Positions 38,429-47,369 of a stretch of 64,000 nucleotides of DNA are shown here, in pieces. This DNA is from an uncultured Rikenellaceae bacterium (GTDB lineage: Bacteria; Bacteroidota; Bacteroidia; Bacteroidales; Rikenellaceae): positions 114,160 to 178,159 of the forward strand of contig CALUZO010000009.1 of the NCBI GenBank assembly GCA_944325305.1, read 5' to 3'. The notes beneath the pieces were generated by a model, which was not told where the DNA came from, searched no databases, and saw nothing but the letters and a program-made list of their open reading frames with translations. The stretch's first letter is position 1; each line of letters opens with the position of its first letter. Made by a program: the position numbers and the translations under genes.

Positions 38429-41400
38429 TTATTCTTGATCCTCCGTAAGATTCGTTTTGGATGAGTTTACACTTGCGGCGTAATCTTTTGGCAGCACGCC
38501 GAAGTATTTCTTGAAACATTTGGTGAAGTAGGATGCCGAATTGAAACCGACTTTGACATACACGTCGCTTATGCGGCATTCGTTGCGCGCAATAATTGAA
38601 GCTGCGCGTTTGAGTCTGTATCGTTTGACATATTCGTTGGGCGATACCCCGAACAGCCCTTTTATCTTGCGGTAGAAATTAGATCGGCTCATGAACATGC
38701 TTTCGGCCAGATGGTCGAGTGAAATATCCTCTTTCTGGATATACTTTTCGATTTCGGCATTTAGTTTCTCGATAAATTCGCTGTCTTTCTTGCTGTATAC
38801 TGTATTGCCGACCTCTACCTTTGCCGAAGGTGGTGTGTTATATGCGTCGCGCAGGCGTCGGCGGTTCTCCAGCAGGTTTTCTATCTGTGTGTGAAGCAGT
38901 TCGAGAGAGAACGGCTTTTCGACATAGGCGTCGGCACCATACTCGAGTCCTTTTATCTTGTCCTGGAGCGACGTTTTGGCCGTGAGTTGTATTACCGGTA
39001 TGTGCGAGTAGCGTATGTCTGATTTGACGAATTCGCATAACTCGTAACCGTCCATCTCGGGCATCATAAGGTCGGTGATGATGAGATTGATGTTTTCCCG
39101 GTCGAGAATCTGAATTGCCTGTTTCCCGTTAGCGGCATAACGTATGTCGTAATAAATTTCGAGAAATTCGCCTGTGATTTTCCGTACCTCGTCGTTATCC
39201 TCAACGAGGAGTATTCTATCCTTGGCATCTTCCGATGATTCGTCGAGGGGGGCCGGGGTGCTGGGCGATGGGATTATGGCATCGGAAACCGAATCTCCGA
39301 CAAGCACTCTTTCTCTTTCGAGCAGAGGTATAGTGACGGTGAATACGGCTCCGCCTTCTTTGTTGTTCGAGACCTGGATTGTGCCGCCATGTTTTTCCGT
39401 GAGCAGCTTGGCCAGATGAAGGCCAATGCCGCTACCGGCCTTGCTTCCTTCCGGTTGGTAGAATGTGTCGAAGATCTTGTTTCTCTCGTTGATGTCGATT
39501 CCTTTACCGTCGTCCGATACCGACAGTTCGAGGTTATTGCCTTTTTGTCGCAGTGAGACGGTTATCTTTGTCTTAGCGTATTTGAGAGCGTTGGAGATAA
39601 GGTTGTTCGCTATTTTGGAGAAAGCGTCGGCATCCAGGTTGAAGAATACATCGTTTTCCGGCATGTCGAGTTCCAGTTTCAGATTACCTATGTTGACAAC
39701 CGAGTTGAAGCGTGCGCATATCTCGCTAAGCATTTGTTTCACATCGTGGTTTTGTATCATAAGGGCATGCTCGCTCTCGCCGCTTTTGCGGAACTCCAAT
39801 AGCTGGTTTATTAAATTTAAGAGGTTGTTGGTATTGGTGTTCATCATGTTCAGGTAGTTTTTTACCTGTGGCGAACCTTCGCCCGAGGATATGATGAATT
39901 CCAATGGGACCTTGATCAATGTCAGAGGTGTACGTATTTCATGGGCTATATTGGTGAAGAAGTCGATCTGGGAGTGATAACTGAGTCGTTCCTGTTCTTT
40001 GGCATATTCGCGCAATTTCTTCTTCTGTGAACGGATGATAAGATAATATACCAGCAGGATAGTCGAGATGATCAACAATACGTAGATGATATATGCCAGC
40101 GGGGTAAGGTAGAAAGGCGGTGACACCTCGAACTCGAGAGCCGTGGTTTGCTCGCTCCACAATCCGTCGTTGTTGGATCCGCGTACAAGGAATGTGTAAT
40201 CGCCTGCCGGAAGATTGTTGTAATATGCCGAGGTGTTGTTCTCGGTTTCAATCCATCGTTCGTCCCATCCGTCGAGTTTGTACGAGTATTTGTTTTTCTG
40301 TGGTGACTGGTAGCTGAGGGCAACGAAGTCTATGGTAATGTTATTGCTGCCAGGCCTAAGCTTTATGGTTTTGTGGATAGTGGGGATTGAATCCGCTTCG
40401 CCTAATTTGAATATGGCGGCGATGCGGTCCTGAGGAGGAATTGATTCGTTGTTGACCTGCATATCGGTAATTACGATGTTGGGAATGTAATCGTTGCTGA
40501 TAAGCTGGTCGGGATTGAAAAAATTGAAGCCGTTGATACCGCCGAAATAAAGTTTGCCGTCCGATGCCGTCAAAGATGCACCGTTGCTGAACTGGTTGCT
40601 CTGAAGGCCGTCGTTTTTCGTATAGCGACTTTCAACGGTGTTTGTCGAGGGGTCGAAACTGAATATGCCTCCGCTTGTCGATACCCATAGAAGTCCGTTT
40701 TCGTCCTGTTCGATAGATGAGATCATACGGTTCGGAAGTGTCTGTTTTTCGTCATCTATCCTTATGATGCCGGGTATGCTGTAGTCGTATCTGCACAGTC
40801 CGTTCTCTGTACCTATCCATATGGTTCCCCTGTCGTCTTCGAACAGTGAGGTTACCCTGTTGTTGGGGATGGTAGATTTGTCGCCAGGCTCGTTGAAATA
40901 GTATGACCATGTCCCGTCGGATGGTTTTAGTCTGTAGATGCCGGAGTTCAGGGTTGCGAACCATATGTTGCCTCGGCTGTCTTCGATGATGTCAGAGATA
41001 CTGGTTTGGTTGCCGAGCTGGGATACCTGCTCGAAGTCGTCCGTTTCCGGGCGGTAGATATTAAGGCCCCAGGCGGTTCCGACATATATGTTGCCCATGC
41101 GATCCTTGAACAGCGAAGTGACTGTATTGTCGCTGATCGTGTTGTTGGCTCCGGTAATATGCTGGTAATTGCGCACCTCGCCGCTCACTGTATTCATTAC
41201 GTCGAGTCCGCGCGAGAAGGTCCCTATCCACAACTCTTCGCCGTTAAGCATCAGTGAACGTATGTTGTGGTAACTGATCGACCGTCCTTCGGCACGGCGA
41301 GGAGTATGGAAATTCATGTATCCTCTTTCAGGATAGTAATATATCAGTCCTCCGTCGCGGGTTCCTATCCATATATTATGTTTTTGGTCTTCCACGAAAC

Positions 41401-42466
41401 AGCTCACGACCCTGCCGCCGAAATAATTGTTGCTGCTTGTCGGGATGACATGGCCGAAGGGACGTAGGATTCGGGGAATGTAGTTCACTCCGCCGTATTC
41501 CGTAGCTATCCATATGCCGCCTTCGCGGTCGCGCCATATGTCGAGTACCGACTGGTCGCTTATCCCGAACAGGTTGTGAGTGTCGAATGGCCTGAAATTA
41601 CCTGTAGATTTGGTGAATCTGAAAAGTCCGTTATCGGTTGCGATAAGCAGTTCTTCTTCGTTTAACGGAAATATCTTGCGGAAGTGTGAAACGGAATATT
41701 TCGTGTCGTCAATACGATATATCTTTATGAGTCCGGTTTTTTTGTCTATAGTCTGGAGCTCCGTGATGCCGAGACCGCAGTATATCATTTGTTTGTCGCT
41801 GTACAGGGCGGTTATGTTGCGGTCGCCGCGGTCGCTGTAATTTATGTCGGGCATGAACTCGCGCAGGAAACGTCCGTCGGTATCGAATTCGATGATACGT
41901 CCGCTGTTTGTCCCGACGTATACTATACCGTTGCTGGCGCGCGATATGTCGCCGATGACGAGTCCGTATTTTCTCGTCTGCATCAGGGTGTCGGCTTTGG
42001 TATCATAGATGAACAGCCCTTGTCCCGAGGTGCCGAACCATATCATGTCGGGATCGTCGAATTTGATGTGATTGACAATGCCGTTGATGCCGTTGCCTTC
42101 GCTTGTGCGGGTATTGAATCTTTGGAATTTTTCGGTGATCGGATCGTATACATATACTCCTAGTGCAGTGCCGACCCATATTTGACCTTTGTCGTCCTGT
42201 GCAAGACTGTAAATGGAGGTGTTTCCTATATCTCCTTCCCTGGGTGGATTATTGTATGTAAATATCCGGTATTGCTGTCCGTCGAAACGGTTGAGACCAT
42301 CGGCAGTACCGAACCACATGAAACCGTCACGGTCTTGGATTATGCACCGTACTGTGTTGTGCGACAGACCTTTGTCGACTTCATATTTGTAGAACATCAA
42401 ATCTTCGGCAGCCTTTGCCTGCAAAACCGATAGTACAAAAAGAATAGTATATATTAACCGTTTCAC
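38429..42466 (-). CDS. Hybrid two-component system sensor/regulator (HTCS)
   Basis: 1345 residues with all parts of a Bacteroidota HTCS in one chain. Signal peptide (1-19); fourteen-blade-type Reg_prop sensor repeats up to ~700, for example WFGTADGLNRFDG and IWIGTENGLCRYD; Y_Y_Y domain ~715-772 (YSYKLDGWDERWIETENN); one membrane helix ~790-812; histidine kinase with H-box FFTNIAHEIRTPLTL (His near 841) and ATPase lobe with DGKGIDINERNKIF; receiver domain ~1080-1190 with the phospho-acceptor Asp in IITDLMMPEMDG; AraC DNA-binding domain ~1245-1335. The sensor binds a sugar fragment in the periplasm. Probable targets are the divergent GH43 gene and perhaps the SusCD operon; this is inference from position. 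Confidence 0.95.
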   Translation of the reverse strand: MKRLIYTILFVLSVLQAKAAEDLMFYKYEVDKGLSHNTVRCIIQDRDGFMWFGTADGLNRFDGQQYRIFTYNNPPREGDIGNTSIYSLAQDDKGQIWVGTALGVYVYDPITEKFQRFNTRTSEGNGINGIVNHIKFDDPDMIWFGTSGQGLFIYDTKADTLMQTRKYGLVIGDISRASNGIVYVGTNSGRIIEFDTDGRFLREFMPDINYSDRGDRNITALYSDKQMIYCGLGITELQTIDKKTGLIKIYRIDDTKYSVSHFRKIFPLNEEELLIATDNGLFRFTKSTGNFRPFDTHNLFGISDQSVLDIWRDREGGIWIATEYGGVNYIPRILRPFGHVIPTSSNNYFGGRVVSCFVEDQKHNIWIGTRDGGLIYYYPERGYMNFHTPRRAEGRSISYHNIRSLMLNGEELWIGTFSRGLDVMNTVSGEVRNYQHITGANNTISDNTVTSLFKDRMGNIYVGTAWGLNIYRPETDDFEQVSQLGNQTSISDIIEDSRGNIWFATLNSGIYRLKPSDGTWSYYFNEPGDKSTIPNNRVTSLFEDDRGTIWIGTENGLCRYDYSIPGIIRIDDEKQTLPNRMISSIEQDENGLLWVSTSGGIFSFDPSTNTVESRYTKNDGLQSNQFSNGASLTASDGKLYFGGINGFNFFNPDQLISNDYIPNIVITDMQVNNESIPPQDRIAAIFKLGEADSIPTIHKTIKLRPGSNNITIDFVALSYQSPQKNKYSYKLDGWDERWIETENNTSAYYNNLPAGDYTFLVRGSNNDGLWSEQTTALEFEVSPPFYLTPLAYIIYVLLIISTILLVYYLIIRSQKKKLREYAKEQERLSYHSQIDFFTNIAHEIRTPLTLIKVPLEFIISSGEGSPQVKNYLNMMNTNTNNLLNLINQLLEFRKSGESEHALMIQNHDVKQMLSEICARFNSVVNIGNLKLELDMPENDVFFNLDADAFSKIANNLISNALKYAKTKITVSLRQKGNNLELSVSDDGKGIDINERNKIFDTFYQPEGSKAGSGIGLHLAKLLTEKHGGTIQVSNNKEGGAVFTVTIPLLERERVLVGDSVSDAIIPSPSTPAPLDESSEDAKDRILLVEDNDEVRKITGEFLEIYYDIRYAANGKQAIQILDRENINLIITDLMMPEMDGYELCEFVKSDIRYSHIPVIQLTAKTSLQDKIKGLEYGADAYVEKPFSLELLHTQIENLLENRRRLRDAYNTPPSAKVEVGNTVYSKKDSEFIEKLNAEIEKYIQKEDISLDHLAESMFMSRSNFYRKIKGLFGVSPNEYVKRYRLKRAASIIARNECRISDVYVKVGFNSASYFTKCFKKYFGVLPKDYAASVNSSKTNLTEDQE

Positions 42467-42541
42467 AGTATTTGGATTTCAGATTGGGTGTTAGTATTGC
42501 GTTTGTGCTTATAGTGCACGGGTGTCCGGTGTTAAATTTGT

Positions 42542-42549
42542 CAAAGTTA
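42542..42549 (-). promoter_or_regulatory. Candidate promoter -7 element of the HTCS gene
   Basis: TAACTTTG on the minus strand matches TAnnTTTG exactly, about 76 bases before the HTCS ATG. The -33 region is T-rich without a clear TTTG at the right distance. Confidence 0.45.
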
Positions 42550-42674
42550 ATACATTTATAATGAAAATCATAACGGTTTTATTGCATACGGAACGATATG
42601 ATTTGTCTTTTTTTCGAGATGGGATGCGCTTGTGATACGGTGTTTTATAATAGACTGCAGGTAGGATAAATTGA

Positions 42675-42691
42675 TATATTTGATATATTTG
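42675..42691 (+). promoter_or_regulatory. Tandem duplicate -7 elements upstream of the GH43 gene
   Basis: TATATTTG occurs twice nine bases apart (42675-42682 and 42684-42691) within the direct repeat GATATATTT. Both match TAnnTTTG. No good TTTG is found at -33, which would fit a promoter that needs an activator such as the divergent HTCS. Confidence 0.5.
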
Positions 42692-42736
42692 TTCACTCCG
42701 AATAGGAGAAAACTTAAAAATAAATATCTGACTACT

Positions 42737-43714
42737 ATGAAAAAAATGGGCGTTATTTTGGCCATGTGCCTTGCATGTGTGTTCCTGATGGGACAGGGAT
42801 GTACGGAGAGGCGGGCAGGCAATCCTGTGCTTCCCGGATGGTATGCCGATCCTGAAGGCATGATCCTCGGAGACCGTTACTGGATCTTTCCGACTTATTC
42901 TTCCGCTTACGAAAAGCAGGTTTTTCTCGACGCATTCTCCTCTCCCGATCTGGTCAACTGGACCAAACATGAGAGAGTTATAGATACGAGCGAGGTGAAG
43001 TGGATCAAGTATGCCATGTGGGCGCCGGCAGTAGTTGAAAAGGAGAATAAGTATTACATCTTCTTTGCGGGTAACGATATACAGAAGAACGGAGCGGTAG
43101 GAGGTATCGGGGTGGCCGTGGCCGATCGGCCGGAAGGACCGTATAAGGACCTGCTCGGCAAACCGCTTATCGACACTATCGTCAATGGAGCCCAGCCCAT
43201 AGACCAGTATGTGTTCAAGGATAAGGACGGTACGTGGCTGATGTACTACGGCGGATGGGGACATTGCAATGTGGTTAAACTGAAAGACGATTTTACGGGC
43301 ATCGAGCCTTTCGAAGACGGTACGCTGTATCGTGAGGTTACGCCGCAGAATTATACAGAGGGGCCGTTCATGTTCATTCGCGATGACAAATATTATTTCA
43401 TGTGGTCAGAAGGTGGTTGGGGTGGCCCTAATTACAGTGTGGCGTATGCCATTTCGGATTCTCCGTTCGGGCCGTTCAAGCGTGAGGGAAAAATCCTGCA
43501 ACAAGACCCCGATGTGGCCACGGGTGCTGGACATCACTCTGTCATACATGAGCCTGAGTCGGACAAATACTATATCGTATATCATCGTAGGCCACTCGAC
43601 GAAACGGGCAGGGATAGTCGTGCGACATGTATAGACGAGATGTTTTTTGACGAGAACGGTAAAATACTCCCGGTGAAGATGACTTTCGAAGGGGTCGAAG
43701 CCAATAAATTGTAA
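42737..43714 (+). CDS. Glycoside hydrolase family 43 enzyme, probable lipoprotein
   Basis: 325 residues from the ATG at 42737; in-frame upstream codons overlap the promoter. The N-terminus GVILAMCLACVFLMGQGC looks like a lipoprotein signal with a non-standard lipobox. The five-bladed GH43 propeller shows WYADPEG with the catalytic base Asp 38, AQPIDQYVF with the pKa-modulating Asp near 156, and YTEGPFMF with the acid Glu near 208. The overall pattern (PFGPFKREGKIL, GAGHHSVI, YYIVYHRRP) fits family 43 arabinofuranosidase/xylosidase-type or exo-galactanase enzymes. The sugar specificity is not evident. Divergent from the HTCS gene. Confidence 0.85.
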   Translation: MKKMGVILAMCLACVFLMGQGCTERRAGNPVLPGWYADPEGMILGDRYWIFPTYSSAYEKQVFLDAFSSPDLVNWTKHERVIDTSEVKWIKYAMWAPAVVEKENKYYIFFAGNDIQKNGAVGGIGVAVADRPEGPYKDLLGKPLIDTIVNGAQPIDQYVFKDKDGTWLMYYGGWGHCNVVKLKDDFTGIEPFEDGTLYREVTPQNYTEGPFMFIRDDKYYFMWSEGGWGGPNYSVAYAISDSPFGPFKREGKILQQDPDVATGAGHHSVIHEPESDKYYIVYHRRPLDETGRDSRATCIDEMFFDENGKILPVKMTFEGVEANKL

Positions 43715-43755
43715 GATATATTCATCCAGGCGAATTTGTTCCAATTGCAATATAG

Positions 43756-43787
43756 GCGGGTCCGTAAATTTCAGTTTACGGACCCGC
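43756..43787. terminator. Terminator between GH43 and the convergent lipoprotein gene
   Basis: A 13-base stem (GCGGGTCCGTAAA) with a 6-base loop, between two convergent genes. The T-run is poor on both strands. Confidence 0.7.
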
Positions 43788-43831
43788 AAGTCTTTAAATC
43801 AGAGGAGGCTCTGATCTGCTAAGATTACGGA

Positions 43832-44674
43832 TCATTCGTTTGCGGCAAGTGTGTTTGAGGATTGCTCTACGACACGTATTTCCCCGTTGAATCTTTTATC
43901 GACCGTTAAAAGCAGGAATGGGCGGATGGTGTAACTCTGTTTTTTGCCTGTTATTGTGCGATAGACCAGCGTAATTATGTTTGCTTTACCGATAAGGTCG
44001 GTTACCTCGTATCGTGTATGAATATCTGTCGGGGCTCCTATGACCGCGATGGCGAACTGTCTCGAGAAATCAATAGACGATGGGCGTGACGACATAGTGG
44101 CGGCCATGCCGAAAATATTCTCGAATTCCTCTTGGGAGTTTATTTTGAGAGATTCTGGTTGTGTCGGATCGACATCGTTGCGCACGAAATATCCCGATGG
44201 CTCCTCATACGGTATTTTAGCTCCGGAATGCAGCTCGACGATGAAGTTGCCATCGTATGGATCCCCTTGCATAAGGCTCTCGCCGAGTGAAAGAGTGTAA
44301 GTGCCTTTTGCGGTGAGATCGTAGCTTATGTCTCGTCCGAAGGGACCGTCTGTATCTCCGTTCGGCATGGTAATCTGGCTGAAACGCACATTGCCGGGTC
44401 CATCAGCAGGAAGAATGAGATGACCGTAAAGCACCTCTTCTCCCGGGGAATCGAATGCGATATTTATGTTTTGTATCGAATCCTTGTGTATGTCTATGTC
44501 GGCGTAGCCGCTTGACAGATCTACAATTATCGGAGAGTGCCGGTCGGCACGTGTGTCGGTTGTCTCTTCGGAGCCGGATTCGGAGGTGCGCTTTTTGTTT
44601 CCCTGTCCGCACGATGGCATGGCCAATAGGGTGCATGCGGCCATTAACGGGCATAAAAATCTTAGAGTTTTCAT
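43832..44674 (-). CDS. Lipoprotein of unknown function
   Basis: 280 residues with signal peptide and lipobox (AMPSC, Cys near residue 22), followed by a low-complexity linker rich in Ser, Glu and Thr. The middle part (IIVDLSSGYADIDIHKD to YTLSLGES) is predicted to be beta-rich. The C-terminal ~95 residues (INSQEEFENIFGMA, then SSIDFSRQFAIAVIGAPTD and PFLLLTVDKRFNG) weakly recall the PrcB C-terminal type of domain, but I would not assign it. It is a single gene convergent with GH43. No function is proposed. Confidence 0.7.
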   Translation of the reverse strand: MKTLRFLCPLMAACTLLAMPSCGQGNKKRTSESGSEETTDTRADRHSPIIVDLSSGYADIDIHKDSIQNINIAFDSPGEEVLYGHLILPADGPGNVRFSQITMPNGDTDGPFGRDISYDLTAKGTYTLSLGESLMQGDPYDGNFIVELHSGAKIPYEEPSGYFVRNDVDPTQPESLKINSQEEFENIFGMAATMSSRPSSIDFSRQFAIAVIGAPTDIHTRYEVTDLIGKANIITLVYRTITGKKQSYTIRPFLLLTVDKRFNGEIRVVEQSSNTLAANE

Positions 44675-44765
44675 ATGATCTTGCTTAATTGATGTAGATG
44701 TATATTAAAGCCTCAATAAAAATACCGGTTTTTTCTCTCTTAAGATGAGAAATTGTAGTGACATA

Positions 44766-44796
44766 TTTGCAGAGATATCTATTTTTTTTAACTTTG
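44766..44796 (+). promoter_or_regulatory. Promoter of the membrane protein/winged-helix operon
   Basis: TTTG (44766-44769), a spacer of exactly 19 bases and TAACTTTG (44789-44796). Both boxes are perfect, and the predicted start is only ~14 bases before the first ATG. The -7 box forms the left arm of the inverted repeat described next. Confidence 0.8.
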
Positions 44797-44807
44797 TATC
44801 GCAAAGT
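44791..44807. promoter_or_regulatory. Operator-like inverted repeat overlapping the -7 box
   Basis: ACTTTG-TATCG-CAAAGT, six-base perfect arms with a 5-base centre. It covers the -7 box and the transcription start. The same pattern with the same spacing recurs upstream of creD at 45837. A protein binding here would block the promoter, so autorepression by the winged-helix product of this operon is a natural model (inference). Confidence 0.6.
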
Positions 44808-44816
44808 ACTTTAAAC

Positions 44817-45437
44817 ATGCGTGTGATGAATAGCCGGAATGAAGACATAAAGGTGATAAGAGAGATGATGGAGAAGTCATCCAAGTTTTTGTCACTCAGC
44901 GGATTGTCTGGTGTTGTGGCCGGATCGGCAGCGATTATTGGATCCGCTTTTGCCTATTTTTATTTGTTGCGTGACCCCGGAGCGACAGATTACAACAGTT
45001 GGCAGGAGACTGTCATATTGGCTGCCGATGCCTTGATGGTTTTGTTCGTCTCTGTGGGAATGAGTTTGTTGCTGTCGTGGCGCAAGGCTAAAAAGAACGG
45101 ACAAAGGCTTTTCAATAAAGTCACCTACCGGATACTGTACAGCCTGGCTGTACCTTTAGTGGCAGGTGGGATATTTTGTCTTGTCTATTTGTCCAGGGGC
45201 GATATAGGAACCGTTATTGCGGCTACTCTTGTTTTTTATGGATTGGCACTTGTCAATGCCTCGAAGTATACATACGGCGAGATACATTACCTCGGACTTA
45301 CCGAGATAATCTTGGGGCTTGCGGCAGCAGTGTTCGGACGTTATGGACTGTTACTTTGGACTGCCGGTTTCGGTGTTTGCCACATCGTTTACGGACTCGT
45401 GATGTACTTCAAATACGACACGAAACGTAATGGATAA
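44817..45437 (+). CDS. Multi-pass membrane protein paired with a winged-helix regulator
   Basis: 206 residues from the ATG at 44817; a second ATG at 44826 is possible. After a charged N-terminal helix (IKVIREMMEKSSKFLSLSG) there are about six hydrophobic segments, including LSGVVAGSAAIIGSAFAYF, ILAADALMVLFVSVGMSLLL and LLLWTAGFGVCHIVYGLVMY. The family is seen in Bacteroidota next to small winged-helix regulators and creD; its function is not known. Its last 8 bases overlap the regulator gene, so the two are translationally coupled. Confidence 0.8.
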   Translation: MRVMNSRNEDIKVIREMMEKSSKFLSLSGLSGVVAGSAAIIGSAFAYFYLLRDPGATDYNSWQETVILAADALMVLFVSVGMSLLLSWRKAKKNGQRLFNKVTYRILYSLAVPLVAGGIFCLVYLSRGDIGTVIAATLVFYGLALVNASKYTYGEIHYLGLTEIILGLAAAVFGRYGLLLWTAGFGVCHIVYGLVMYFKYDTKRNG

Positions 45438-45720
45438 TATAATTTCGGGTTTGAACAAGCTCTTCGAGAGCCGTGTGCGCCTTGGAATCATGTCGATACT
45501 ATCTGTGAACGAATCGGCAGATTTCAACGGCATGAAGGAGCTTATGCAGCTTACGGACGGCAATCTCGCCAGTCATCTGAAGGCTCTTGAGGCTGTCGGT
45601 TATATCGTTTCGACCAAACAATTCGTGGGTCGGAAACCCAATACGACATACACCATAACCGAAGAGGGCCGTCGCCAGTTCCGGGCGCATATAGATGCGC
45701 TCGAACAACTGCTCAGATAG
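45430..45720 (+). CDS. Winged-helix transcriptional regulator (ArsR/MarR-like, HTH_34 type)
   Basis: 96 residues, essentially a single DNA-binding domain: helices LNKLFESRVRLGIMSILS and NGMKELMQLTDGNLASHLKALE (recognition helix), then a wing with GRKPNTTYTITEEG and a dimerisation helix. This compact type typically regulates its own operon. The two matching inverted repeats at 44791 and 45837, which flank this gene and precede its operon and creD, are the obvious candidate sites. Confidence 0.88.
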   Translation: MDNIISGLNKLFESRVRLGIMSILSVNESADFNGMKELMQLTDGNLASHLKALEAVGYIVSTKQFVGRKPNTTYTITEEGRRQFRAHIDALEQLLR

Positions 45721-45836
45721 GGCGAATTTACGATTAGGTGTGTTGATTGATGCGGGTTGGTATAATTGTCATTGCGTCCTAATGGATTGATATGACATCA
45801 CGTGCTTTTGACAGATGTGTTTTTTTACTTTTTTTG

Positions 45837-45851
45837 CTTTGCGGCGCAAAG
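45837..45851. promoter_or_regulatory. Second operator-like inverted repeat, upstream of creD
   Basis: CTTTG-CGGCG-CAAAG, with five-base arms and the same 5-base spacing as the site at 44791, followed in both cases by T then A. It lies 24 bases before the creD ATG. TTTG at 45807 and the degenerate TTGCTTTG ending at 45841 could be the promoter, with the operator on top of it. Confidence 0.55.
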
Positions 45852-45875
45852 TAATAACTCTAAAAATAATTGAAT

Positions 45876-47192
45876 ATGGAAAAGAACAAGAAACCAAATT
45901 CGGGCCTTTCATATACCCTTAAGGGAGTGATGATAGCGGGACTGTCGTTGTTTCTGCTGATTCCGAGTTGTCTGGTGCAGAATCTGGTCAATGAACGTAA
46001 ACAAACCCGTGACGAGGCCGTGGTCAAGATCGACAACAAATGGAGCCTGCCGCAAACCATTAGCGGACCGGTGCTTTCCCTGCCATTTACAAAACTTGTA
46101 GATGGGGATAAGGACGGAAAGTATTCCCGGTCTGAAACACTCAATATTACGCCTGAGAAATTGGTGATAAATTGCAAACTTTTTCCTGAGGAGCGTTATT
46201 ACAGCATCTATAAGACCATAGTTTATAAGAGCATTGTGACTATGGAAGGTGAGTTTGCGGCGGTCGATACGGCGCTTCTTCCTGTCGATGCGATCTCTGT
46301 CGGCAGGCCTTATGTGAAGATAGGGATGTCGGACAGACGCGGTATCACCGGAGATCCGGTATTCGAGATGAGCGGGCGTTCTTTCGAGCTGGCCACAGGT
46401 TCGAATCCCGACAATCTTATGGGCGAATTGCTCGTTGTGGATCTGAAAGACATGCAACTTGATGAAAGGATGTTGTTCAGCATCTCGTTCGAGCTGAAGG
46501 GTAGCAGTAGCGTAAATTTTCTTCCGGTTGGACAGACGAGCATCGTGAATGTAGAGGGACAATGGCCTGATCCGGGATTCATAGGTAATTACACTCCCGA
46601 CTACACGCTTTCCGACGGTGGATTCGAGGCCAAATGGGAGGTGTCGCGTTTTAATCGGAATATGCCGGATGTGTGGTATGACGGTGACAATATCTATTCG
46701 GAACGCGACATTTCTTTCGGTGTCAACCTTGTGGATATGGTGGACGTATATAAGCAAAGCCTGCGTTCGACCAAGTATGCGCTCATGTTTATAGTGCTGA
46801 CGTTCGTGGTCTTCTTTTTCGTTGAGATCTTCACTCACAAGAAGATTCATCCTATACAATATGTGCTTGTAGGTGTAGCCTTGGTATTGTTTTACAGTCT
46901 GCTTATTTCTCTTGCCGAAATGCTTGGTTTCGGATTTGCCTATCTTATTTCGAGTGTGGCTACTATAGGGCTGATAACTGCGTTTGCCGGAGCCATATTC
47001 AAGGATCGTAAACCGACCATTACATTGGCTGTGATCCTCTCGGCGCTCTACGCTTTTCTTTACGTTATACTCCAGCTGGAAGAGGCTGCGCTTTTGGCCG
47101 GGAGCATAGGACTGTTCGTGATTCTCGGAGTGATAATGTATGTGTCGAACAAAATCAAGTGGTATAATGAGCCTGGGGCAGATACGGAGTAA
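45876..47192 (+). CDS. creD: Inner membrane protein CreD
   Basis: 438 residues from the ATG at 45876. It has one N-terminal membrane helix (GVMIAGLSLFLLIPSCLVQNLV), a large periplasmic domain with the typical CreD strands (WSLPQTISGPVLSLPF near the start, SVNFLPVGQTSIVNVEGQWP), then five C-terminal membrane helices beginning SLRSTKYALMFIVLTFVVFF and with HPIQYVLVGVALVLFYSLL. CreD affects envelope integrity and beta-lactam or colicin tolerance in other bacteria; the exact molecular function is not established. Here it is not linked to a creBC system but to the small winged-helix regulator upstream. Confidence 0.92.
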   Translation: MEKNKKPNSGLSYTLKGVMIAGLSLFLLIPSCLVQNLVNERKQTRDEAVVKIDNKWSLPQTISGPVLSLPFTKLVDGDKDGKYSRSETLNITPEKLVINCKLFPEERYYSIYKTIVYKSIVTMEGEFAAVDTALLPVDAISVGRPYVKIGMSDRRGITGDPVFEMSGRSFELATGSNPDNLMGELLVVDLKDMQLDERMLFSISFELKGSSSVNFLPVGQTSIVNVEGQWPDPGFIGNYTPDYTLSDGGFEAKWEVSRFNRNMPDVWYDGDNIYSERDISFGVNLVDMVDVYKQSLRSTKYALMFIVLTFVVFFFVEIFTHKKIHPIQYVLVGVALVLFYSLLISLAEMLGFGFAYLISSVATIGLITAFAGAIFKDRKPTITLAVILSALYAFLYVILQLEEAALLAGSIGLFVILGVIMYVSNKIKWYNEPGADTE

Positions 47193-47209
47193 TACGATGT
47201 CCGATTAAT

Positions 47210-47252
47210 GGCACAAAAAAAGTTGCGGGATCCCCGCAACTTTTTTTGTGCC
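47210..47252 (+). terminator. Terminator of creD
   Basis: A perfect 20-base stem (right arm ends in T7 then GTGCC) with a 3-base loop, 17 bases after the creD stop. The internal A7/T7 runs make it work on either strand. Confidence 0.88.
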
Positions 47253-47369
47253 AGGATGTTGCTGCCGTGATGCTCGTGGAGAGACCGGATTTGTGTAATA
47301 TCTTGTTGATAACTTCCGCGCATTTTTGTACTTGGCTATGCCTGCAATGGATAATTTTATCTCGTGACA

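Noticed and set aside
37873..38448. Short open frames between the MG2-like gene and the HTCS
   Set aside because: No recognisable family, signal peptide or promoter; they overlap the terminators on both sides.
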